Source of the DNA: Paractinoplanes ferrugineus
GTDB lineage: Bacteria; Actinomycetota; Actinomycetes; Mycobacteriales; Micromonosporaceae
Assembly: GCF_016862195.1 (NCBI RefSeq)
Contig: NZ_BOMM01000090.1
Span: 1 to 37,468 of the forward strand
DNA length: 37,468 bases
Direction: 5' to 3'
Position numbers and translations under genes: made by a program. Positions within the stretch are counted from its first letter, which is position 1. Every line of letters starts with the position of its first letter. Of this stretch, positions 31,392-37,468 are shown in pieces. Under the pieces are notes generated by a model, which saw only the letters and a program-made list of their open reading frames with translations, ran no database searches and was not told where the DNA came from.

Positions 31392-34208
31392 ATGAGATCC
31401 GCACGAGCAGGCAGGGCAGTCGCGGTGGCCGCCGCCGCGACCCTGGGCATCGGCGCCGTTCCCGTCCCGGCGCCCGCCGCCCCCCGACCCGGTCCGGCCA
31501 CCTCGGACCGCCACCACGAGCACCGGCGAGCCGGTTTCGACGCCCGTACCCCGGACGCGCGTACTCTCCTGCGGCTGCGCTCCGCGCCCCGGCCGGCCGG
31601 GGTCGTCAAGCTCCACGACGAGCTCGGCGTGCAGGGCGTGGTGGACCTGGACCCGCAGACCGGGACCGCCCGCCGTGTCGCCCGGCTGGACGGCTTCCTC
31701 ACCGCGGCGAGCCGCAAACCGGCCAAGGAGATCGTCGTCGCCTATCTGGCGGCGCATCCGGCGGCGTTCGGCCTGAGCGCGGCGGAGATCGCCGCCTTGC
31801 GCCTGCGCAAGGACTACGTCGACATCGACGGCACCCACCACCTGAGCTTCGAGCAGATGGTCGGCGACGTGCCGGTCTTCAGCAACGGCGTACGCGCCGA
31901 CGTCACCGGGGACGGCCGGCTCATCCAGGTCACTGGCTCGCCGGTGGCGGCCCTGCCGGCCTCGCTCGGCAGCGCCCGGATGACGGCCGACCAGGCCCGT
32001 TCCGCGGCGATCAAGGACGCCGGGTCGACCGCTGCCGTCCGGCCCGACGACCCGGCCAAGCTGGTCGCCTTCGCCACCAGCGGCGGAACCCGGCTGGCCT
32101 GGCAGACCCTCAGCACCGGGCCGGGCTATCTGCACGTGATCGACGCCGCCACCGGCCGTGTGCTGTACCGGCAGGACCTGCTGCTCAACGACAACGCCCC
32201 GCAGGCCACGGTGTGGCAGAACTACCCGGGTGCCCCGCTCGGCGGCACCCAGCAGCGCCGGTCCCTCGCGGGCTGGCTCGCCCCCGGCGCGACCAGCCTC
32301 AACGGTGACTCGGCGCACGTGTTCCTCGACGTCAACGACGACGACAAGGCCAACCCCGGCGAGGAGGTCGCGCCGAACGCGCCGGGGGACTGGCGTTTCC
32401 CGTTCAAGGACTTCACCGCTCAGGCCGGGCCGCCCTGCGCCGCCGACAAGCAGTGCTCCTGGGACCCGGCGACGGCGTACTCGTGGAAGGACAACGCGCG
32501 GCAGAACGGGGCGCAGCTCTTCTACTACGTCAGCAGCTTCCACGATCACCTGGAGAAGGCGCCGATCGGGTTCACCCGGTCGGCCGGCAACTACGAGACC
32601 GCGGACGGCGACCCGATCGAGGTGAACGGGCTCGACGGCGCCGACACCGCGGACGGCCGGCCCGACGGCGACCACATCGACAACGCGAACATGCTGCCCA
32701 CGCCCGACGGCGTACCCGGACACATGCAGATGTACCTGTTCCACTACCCGGACTCGGACGACCCGTTCGTCCCGGGCAACTCCGGTGACGAGGCCGACGT
32801 CGTCTACCACGAGTACACCCACGGCATGTCGAACCGGCTCGTCGTCGACGCCTCCGGGAACTCGACGCTCACCGGCCAGCAGGGCTACTCGATGGGCGAG
32901 GCGTGGAGCGACTGGTACGCCTTCGACCACCTCGCCGCCTCGGGCTACCAGAAAGACACCGCCGCGCCCGGCGAGGTGCTTGTCGGACGGTACGTCGGCA
33001 ACGACCAGAACCTGATCCGGACCCAGCCCCTGGACTGCCCGGTCGGGGCGAGCGCGGCCGCCTGTCCCGGCACCGCGGGGGCCGGCTCCGGCGGCTACAC
33101 GTACGGCGACTACGGCAAGATCCTCGGCTTCGCGGAGCCGCACGCCGACGGCGAGATCTGGAGCGAGACCCTCTGGGACATGCGCACCGCGCTCGGCACG
33201 AAGCTCGCCGAATCCCTGATCACCCGGGCCATGGAGCTGTCCCCGGCGAACCCGTCCTTCCTCGACATGCGCAACTCGATCCTGATGGCCGACAAGGTCA
33301 CCCGGGACGGGCGCGACCAGGCCCGGATCTGGAAGGTGTTCGCCGGCCGGGGGATGGGCTGGTTCGCCGCCGACCTGGGCGGCGACGACGTCACGCCGAT
33401 CGAGGACTTCTCGATGCCGCCGCTGCGGGACGGGTCGCGGACGTCGCTGACCGGGGTGGTCACCGATGTCGACTCCGGCCGCCCGGTGGCCGGTGCCACG
33501 GTCGGCTTCGCCGGCCACAGCTCCGGCTTCGCCGACTCCTACCAGGCCACCACCGACGCGAACGGCCGTTACACGATCACCGGCGTCCGGCCCGGTGGCA
33601 CCTATCCCGAGGTCACCGCGACGCTGCCCGGCTACGAGACGGACATGCGGGACATCCGCGTCCGTACCGGGGTCAACCATGCGGACTGGACGTTGCGCCG
33701 GGACTGGGCGGCGACCGGCGGCGGCAGCCGGGTGACCGACGTCAACGGTGACGACTACTCGATGATCGGCTGCGGCCCGGCGGCCGCGGTGGATGCCTCG
33801 CAGCGGACCGGCTGGAGCACCGACGCCACCTACGGCGCCGACGGCCGGATCGACCCCCGCCATCTGGTCGTCCAGCTGCCCGCCGCCGTCGACGTGACGT
33901 CGATCGCGATCAACCCGTCCGGCAACTGCGGTGACGACCAGAGTGCCGCCACCGGCGACTACCGCGTCGAGACCTCGGCCGACGGCCAGACCTGGACGGT
34001 CGCCTCGGCGGGCCACTTCGGGACCGGGAACCGGGACCGGATGAACGAGGTCCCGCTCGCCACAGGCAGCACCGCCGCGGTCCGCTACCTGCGCTACACG
34101 ATGCTCGGCACCCAGATCGCCGAGGAGGGCGCCACCTGTCCCGATTTCTATTCCGGTTGCTACTACGTGGACACGGTCGAGATCGGTGTCTACGGCAGCT
34201 CGCACTGA
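31392..34208 (+). CDS. Secreted M36 (fungalysin) zinc metalloprotease with C-terminal domains
   Basis: 938 residues; GAAGGAG lies before the ATG. Residues 1-29 are a signal peptide. A fungalysin propeptide (about 55-250) precedes the M36 catalytic domain (about 260-675). The zinc site is His473-Glu474-x-x-His477 (YHEYTHG), with third ligand Glu503 in GEAWSDW. DHIDNANMLPTPDG and YTYGDYGKI are family-typical. A carboxypeptidase-regulatory-like beta domain (about 685-770) and a discoidin-like domain (about 780-938, VDTVEIGVYG) follow, which may bind carbohydrate or cell walls. Secreted proteolysis is the likely role. It is divergent from the nSTAND regulator and followed at 54 bases by a sugar-binding lipoprotein. 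Confidence 0.94.
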   Translation: MRSARAGRAVAVAAAATLGIGAVPVPAPAAPRPGPATSDRHHEHRRAGFDARTPDARTLLRLRSAPRPAGVVKLHDELGVQGVVDLDPQTGTARRVARLDGFLTAASRKPAKEIVVAYLAAHPAAFGLSAAEIAALRLRKDYVDIDGTHHLSFEQMVGDVPVFSNGVRADVTGDGRLIQVTGSPVAALPASLGSARMTADQARSAAIKDAGSTAAVRPDDPAKLVAFATSGGTRLAWQTLSTGPGYLHVIDAATGRVLYRQDLLLNDNAPQATVWQNYPGAPLGGTQQRRSLAGWLAPGATSLNGDSAHVFLDVNDDDKANPGEEVAPNAPGDWRFPFKDFTAQAGPPCAADKQCSWDPATAYSWKDNARQNGAQLFYYVSSFHDHLEKAPIGFTRSAGNYETADGDPIEVNGLDGADTADGRPDGDHIDNANMLPTPDGVPGHMQMYLFHYPDSDDPFVPGNSGDEADVVYHEYTHGMSNRLVVDASGNSTLTGQQGYSMGEAWSDWYAFDHLAASGYQKDTAAPGEVLVGRYVGNDQNLIRTQPLDCPVGASAAACPGTAGAGSGGYTYGDYGKILGFAEPHADGEIWSETLWDMRTALGTKLAESLITRAMELSPANPSFLDMRNSILMADKVTRDGRDQARIWKVFAGRGMGWFAADLGGDDVTPIEDFSMPPLRDGSRTSLTGVVTDVDSGRPVAGATVGFAGHSSGFADSYQATTDANGRYTITGVRPGGTYPEVTATLPGYETDMRDIRVRTGVNHADWTLRRDWAATGGGSRVTDVNGDDYSMIGCGPAAAVDASQRTGWSTDATYGADGRIDPRHLVVQLPAAVDVTSIAINPSGNCGDDQSAATGDYRVETSADGQTWTVASAGHFGTGNRDRMNEVPLATGSTAAVRYLRYTMLGTQIAEEGATCPDFYSGCYYVDTVEIGVYGSSH

Positions 34209-34261
34209 GCCGTCCGGTGTCGCGGGCCTTCGCCACCAGTGAGACAGCAAGGAGACATGCC

Positions 34262-35386
34262 ATGCGATATCCCCGCGTCGTCGCGGCGGTTGCGGCCGCC
34301 ACCCTGGCCCTCACCTCGGCGGCCTGCGGTTCCAGCGAGAAGACGACGGACAAGCAGAACCCGTCCGGCACCGCCGGCGCGCTGATCGGCGTCACCATGC
34401 CCACCCGCTCCTCGCAACGCTGGATCGGCGACGGCGAGAACGTCAAGCGAGAGCTCGAGGCGCTGGGCTACAAGGTCGACCTGCAGTACGGCGAGGACGA
34501 CATCCCGACCCAGGTGAATCAGATCGACAACCAGATCACCCGGGGCGCCAAGCTGCTGATCATCGCCGCCATCGACGGCAAGGCGATGACCACCCAGCTG
34601 CAGAACGCGGCGGACAACAAGATCCCGGTCATCGCGTACGACCGGCTCATCCGCAACAGCCCGAACGTCGACTACTACGCCACCTTCGACAACTACAAGG
34701 TCGGCATCCAGCAGGCCAACTCCCTGCTGACCGGGCTCAACCTGGTGAACGCCGACGGAACGCCGGGGACCGCGAAAGGACCGTTCAACGTTGAGCTGTT
34801 CGCCGGCTCCCCGGACGACAACAACGCCACCTTCTTCTACAACGGCGCGATGTCGGTGCTCAAGCCGTACCTCGACAGGGGCGTGCTCAAAGTGCCGAGC
34901 AAGCAGCTCGACTTCCGCAGCATCGCGATCCTGCGATGGCAGGCCCGGACCGCCCAGGACCGGATGGAGAACCTGCTGACCTCCACCTATCGTTCCGGGC
35001 TGAAGGTCGACGGGGTGCTCTCACCCTACGACGGCCTGTCCATCGGCATCCTCTCCGCGCTCCGCAGCAACGGGTACGGCACCGGTGGCCGCGCCTATCC
35101 GGTGGTCACCGGCCAGGACTCGGAGACCGCGTCGGTGAAGTCGATAATCGCCGGCGAGCAGTACTCGACGATCTTCAAGGACTACCGCGACCTCGCCAAG
35201 ACCAGCGCGCAGATGGCCGACGCGATCCTGCGGGGCCAGAAGCCGGCCACCAACAACGACAAGGATTACGACAACGGCGTGAAGGTCGTGCCGTCGATGC
35301 TGCTCAACACGAGCATCGTCAACAAGGGCAACTACGCCAAGGTGCTCCTCGACAGCGGCTTCTACACCAGGGCCCAGCTGCGCTGA
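34262..35386 (+). CDS. Sugar-binding lipoprotein, ChvE/XylF-like ABC substrate-binding protein
   Basis: 374 residues; AAGGAG upstream of the ATG. The lipobox LTSAACG puts the lipid anchor on Cys22. The mature protein is a type-I periplasmic binding protein of the ChvE/multiple-sugar group: IGVTMPTRSSQRWIGDG, AIDGKAMTTQLQNAADNKIPVIAYDRLI, and VDGVLSPYDGLSIGILSALRSNGYGTGG with PVVTGQDSE. Members deliver xylose, arabinose or glucose to an ABC permease. No permease or ATPase gene follows (the next gene is def), so it is an orphan here. The 54-base gap to the M36 gene allows co-transcription. A strong hairpin ends the unit. Confidence 0.92.
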   Translation: MRYPRVVAAVAAATLALTSAACGSSEKTTDKQNPSGTAGALIGVTMPTRSSQRWIGDGENVKRELEALGYKVDLQYGEDDIPTQVNQIDNQITRGAKLLIIAAIDGKAMTTQLQNAADNKIPVIAYDRLIRNSPNVDYYATFDNYKVGIQQANSLLTGLNLVNADGTPGTAKGPFNVELFAGSPDDNNATFFYNGAMSVLKPYLDRGVLKVPSKQLDFRSIAILRWQARTAQDRMENLLTSTYRSGLKVDGVLSPYDGLSIGILSALRSNGYGTGGRAYPVVTGQDSETASVKSIIAGEQYSTIFKDYRDLAKTSAQMADAILRGQKPATNNDKDYDNGVKVVPSMLLNTSIVNKGNYAKVLLDSGFYTRAQLR

Positions 35387-35408
35387 CGCCCCGGTGAGCC
35401 GCCCACCC

Positions 35409-35452
35409 GCACGGCGCCGCACCGCCACCGCCACGGTGGTGCGGCGCCGTGC
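35409..35452. terminator. Strong terminator hairpin after the sugar-binding protein
   Basis: A 15-bp perfect stem (GCACGGCGCCGCACC with GGTGCGGCGCCGTGC) around a 14-base loop, starting 22 bases after the stop codon and 45 bases before the def start. Confidence 0.85.
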
Positions 35453-35497
35453 GCACGTGTCCCGGCGGACCCCTAAGATCTACCCCGGAGGTAACGA

Positions 35498-36031
35498 ATG
35501 ACCGTGCAGTCGATCCGCAAGATCGGGGATCCGGTGCTTCGCCGGACCGCGGAACCGGTGACCGTCTTCGACGCCGAACTGGCCGCGCTCGTCGACGACC
35601 TGACCGAGACCCTGGCGGCCTCGGGCGGCGCCGGTCTCGCCGCCCCGCAGATCGGCGTCGGGCTGCGGCTCTTCGCCCTCAATCCGAACCTGCCGGGCAA
35701 CGACCGCAAGCTCGACCACCTCGTCAACCCGGGCCTCGAGTTCCCCGACGAGCAGGAGCAGAGCGGCCCCGAGGGCTGCCTGTCGATCCCGGGCATCTAT
35801 CTGGACACCAAACGGCGGATGAACGTGGTCGCCAAGGGCCTGACCAAGCACGGCGACCCGGTGCAGATCGTCGGGGAGGGGCTGCTGGCCCGCTGCATCC
35901 AGCACGAGACCGACCACCTCGACGGGGTGCTGTTCGTCGACCGGCAGGACACCGAGGGCATCAGGCGGATCCTCGACACCGTTCGCGAGGCGGCCTGGTC
36001 CCACGACCGGATCAAGATCAGCCCGCACTGA
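35498..36031 (+). CDS. def: Peptide deformylase
   Basis: 177 residues, GGAGG seven bases before the ATG. All three family motifs are intact: GAGLAAPQIG (Gln51), EGCLS (Cys94) and QHETDHLDG (His136, Glu137, His140). It removes the formyl group from the N-terminal Met of new proteins; the metal is held by Cys94, His136 and His140. Monocistronic, flanked by a terminator and by a gene-poor segment. It is a genome-encoded housekeeping enzyme, but actinobacteria often hold more than one copy, so it may be the second. Confidence 0.96.
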   Translation: MTVQSIRKIGDPVLRRTAEPVTVFDAELAALVDDLTETLAASGGAGLAAPQIGVGLRLFALNPNLPGNDRKLDHLVNPGLEFPDEQEQSGPEGCLSIPGIYLDTKRRMNVVAKGLTKHGDPVQIVGEGLLARCIQHETDHLDGVLFVDRQDTEGIRRILDTVREAAWSHDRIKISPH

Positions 36032-36659
36032 TCAGACTCCCCTGCAGAGCCGCACCCGCATGTCGGTGCACCGGCTGTGGGTGGTGGCCCGGGGAATCGC
36101 GTACAACTCCGGCAGGGCGTCCCGCGTACCGGCGGTTCGCGACACGTAGGCGACGGTCGCCGTCCGGGGGTCCTTCCCGGTGCGCCGGCGGCATCTTGAC
36201 GGTCCGCGCCGAGCGGCAGCGCCGTCGTGCCTGGACGCGTCCCGGGCGCGCGGCGCGCCGGCGCGGGCCCGGGTCGGACCGGACGCCGAACCCGGCGCTC
36301 AGCGGGTGTTTTAGAGGGGTGTCGTGCGGGCTGTCGTCGTTGCCGGCGGCGGGCTGGTCCACCACGGGGTGAGCCGGCGCAGCATCTGATTGATGCCGGC
36401 CGAGCGGAGCATTTCCTCGCCAACTTGCGGGTCACGCCCGTTCGATGACCCCATGGGCTATCCACTGCCTGAACCAGCCGTACACGCTCTGCCGGGGCGG
36501 GAAGTCGACCGGCAACGTGCCGACCGCTGCGGGCAGAAAATCACGTCGGACACTGCACAAAATTGTGACGATCGCATGACGACATCGGATTTTCATTTCC
36601 TCGGTGGCGGGTGAAAAAGTTTAGTGGTCGAATTTGCGACACCGTGTCACTATCGGATT
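36032..36659. other. Gene-poor stretch with degraded sequence
   Basis: No intact gene. The minus strand near 36045-36190 keeps a stretch that reads as a plausible protein C-terminus (YVSRTAGTRDALPELYAIPR, ending at a TGA at 36038-36040), with no start seen. The 36432-36551 part carries a transposase fragment listed separately. From about 36530 the DNA becomes AT-richer and must contain the nfeD promoter. Confidence 0.55.
36432..36551 (-). pseudogene. IS5-like transposase remnant (DUF4096 N-terminal region)
   Basis: A 39-residue piece on the minus strand contains LPVDFPPRQSVYGWFRQW followed by IAHGVIERA and a stop. The pattern L-P-x-D-F-P-P-x-x-x-V-Y-x-x-F-x-x-W is the classic DUF4096 end of IS5-type transposases; the catalytic DDE part is absent. 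No terminal inverted repeats were found. Confidence 0.55.
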
Positions 36660-37112
36660 ATGGACGTGCTCTTGTGGGTGATTCTCGGCGTCGTCTTCGC
36701 GGTCGCGGAGATCTTCACGACCACGCTCTTTCTCATCATGTTCTCGGCCGGTGCGGTGGCCGCCGCGGCCGCGGCCGCCCTCGGTGCTCCGGTGCCGCTG
36801 CAGGCCGGGGTGTTCGTCGGGGTGTCGGCGCTGACCATCGTGGCCGTCCGCCCGTCGCTGCGCCGCCGGCTCGACCAGCCCGGCCCGGTCCGGATGAGCA
36901 CCGGAAACATGCTGGCCAGCTCGGCCGTCGTGGTCGAGCAGGTGGATGCCGAGCACGGCATGGTGCGCATCGACGGCGAGCTGTGGCAGGCCCGCGGCCT
37001 CGAGGGTTCGAGCAATTACGCCCCGGGCGAGCGGGTCCGAATCGTCGACGTCAATGACGGCGCCGTGGTGGTCTGGCGTGCGGATGTGCCGGGCATGACC
37101 GATCAGTTGTAA
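36660..37112 (+). CDS. NfeD family membrane protein
   Basis: 150 residues. Two or three N-terminal helices (about 2-22, 24-40, 46-62) with the AEIFTTTLFLIMFSAGA motif precede a C-terminal OB-fold domain (about 80-145, with VDAEHGMVRIDGELWQARG and GERVRIVDVNDGAVVVW). NfeD-type proteins work with SPFH proteins in membrane-domain organisation. The partner starts 39 bases downstream. The ATG has no clear ribosome site and may be leaderless; an in-frame earlier ATG is not in this DNA, only a GTG at 36624. Confidence 0.88.
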   Translation: MDVLLWVILGVVFAVAEIFTTTLFLIMFSAGAVAAAAAAALGAPVPLQAGVFVGVSALTIVAVRPSLRRRLDQPGPVRMSTGNMLASSAVVVEQVDAEHGMVRIDGELWQARGLEGSSNYAPGERVRIVDVNDGAVVVWRADVPGMTDQL

Positions 37113-37151
37113 TTCGTTTCTCGAATAGGGAATAAAAGGTGGTTGACGCGC

Positions 37152-37468
37152 ATGGACGCTGTCATCGGTATCGTACTTGTGGTTCTGGTCGTGTTCGCCG
37201 TCGTCACGCTCGTCAAATCGATCCGTATTGTTCCGCAGCAACGAATGGACGTCGTCGAGCGGCTGGGCCGTTATCGGGTGACCCTCAATCCGGGGCTCAA
37301 CCTGCTCATCCCGTTCGTCGACGCGGTGCGCAGCAAGGTCGACATGCGCGAGCAGGTCGTCTCGTTCCCGCCGCAGCCGGTGATCACGTCCGACAACCTG
37401 GTCGTCTCGATCGACACGGTGCTCTACTTCCGCGTCGTCGACCCGATGCGGGCGACCTACGAGATCAG
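37152..37468 (+). CDS. SPFH/Band 7 (stomatin/QmcA-like) protein, N-terminal part
   Basis: Runs off the window after 105 codons. An N-terminal membrane helix (about 4-21, IVLVVLVVFAVVTLV) is followed by the SPFH domain: VPQQRMDVVERLGRY, LNPGLNLLIPFVD, and REQVVSFPPQPVITSDN with LYFRVVDP. AAAGGTGG is upstream of the ATG. It forms the usual pair with the NfeD gene 39 bases before it. Confidence 0.92.
   Translation, partial: MDAVIGIVLVVLVVFAVVTLVKSIRIVPQQRMDVVERLGRYRVTLNPGLNLLIPFVDAVRSKVDMREQVVSFPPQPVITSDNLVVSIDTVLYFRVVDPMRATYEI

Noticed and set aside
31266..34250. A 994-codon open frame on the minus strand opposite the M36 protease
   Set aside because: It is a GC-bias shadow: its product is Val/Gly/Arg/Asp-rich without motifs, while the plus frame has a signal peptide and an intact HEYTH zinc site.
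36227..36448. Short frames on either strand between def and nfeD
   Set aside because: No ribosome sites and no consistent homology apart from the transposase scrap.

Overview
The window is very GC-rich DNA with GTG starts, G/C-ending codons, GGAGG-type ribosome binding sites, many secreted polymer-degrading enzymes and several WYL/MarR/two-component regulators. This points to a soil actinobacterium. A member of the Micromonosporaceae (Actinoplanes-like) is my best guess, but it rests on gene style, not on a marker gene. No rRNA, tRNA, CRISPR array or intact mobile element was seen.

Layout. (1) 1-1.9 kb: the start of a divergently transcribed secreted protein and a secreted GH10 xylanase with a CBM13 lectin domain, separated by a 300-bp control region with several operator-like palindromes. 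(2) 2.0-9.7 kb: a membrane protein, a GNAT acetyltransferase behind a TetR-like dyad, an orphan Cache/PAS-type sensor histidine kinase, two small unknown membrane or exported proteins, and a secreted M28 aminopeptidase ended by a strong hairpin. (3) 9.7-18.9 kb: housekeeping and accessory genes. These are a FUSC/aromatic-acid-exporter protein, a MOSC protein, a VOC protein whose 5' end runs into a divergent WYL regulator, a membrane protein, release factor 3 (prfC), a YdcF/DUF218 protein, a Tat-exported tandem-repeat protein, a zinc-ribbon protein, and a MarR/VOC divergent pair with two matching palindromic operators. (4) 18.9-21.8 kb: a gene-poor low-complexity segment with a relatively AT-rich island, opposite G/C skew on its two sides and several short tandem arrays. 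(5) 21.8-28.4 kb: a membrane protein behind a 10-bp-arm palindrome, a GAF-EAL phosphodiesterase, a CsbD stress protein with a SigB-like promoter and a strong terminator, a DesK/NarL-type two-component system, the multiply broken remains of a MacB-like ABC transporter, and an R2K-type ATP-grasp protein. (6) 28.5-37.5 kb: a large XRE-nSTAND-WD40 regulator divergent from a secreted M36 fungalysin-like metalloprotease, an orphan ChvE-type sugar-binding lipoprotein, peptide deformylase, a transposase remnant, and an NfeD/SPFH pair that runs off the end.

How it fits together. The secreted xylanase, aminopeptidase, M36 protease and sugar-binding lipoprotein describe a saprophytic lifestyle. The regulators are mostly local: MarR with its VOC neighbour, and the DesK-type pair beside the ABC transporter it probably once controlled. 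The parts that most deserve a second look are the nSTAND/ATP-grasp/M36 neighbourhood, the skew-flipped repeat segment at 18.9-21.8 kb, and the dense palindromes in front of the xylanase.
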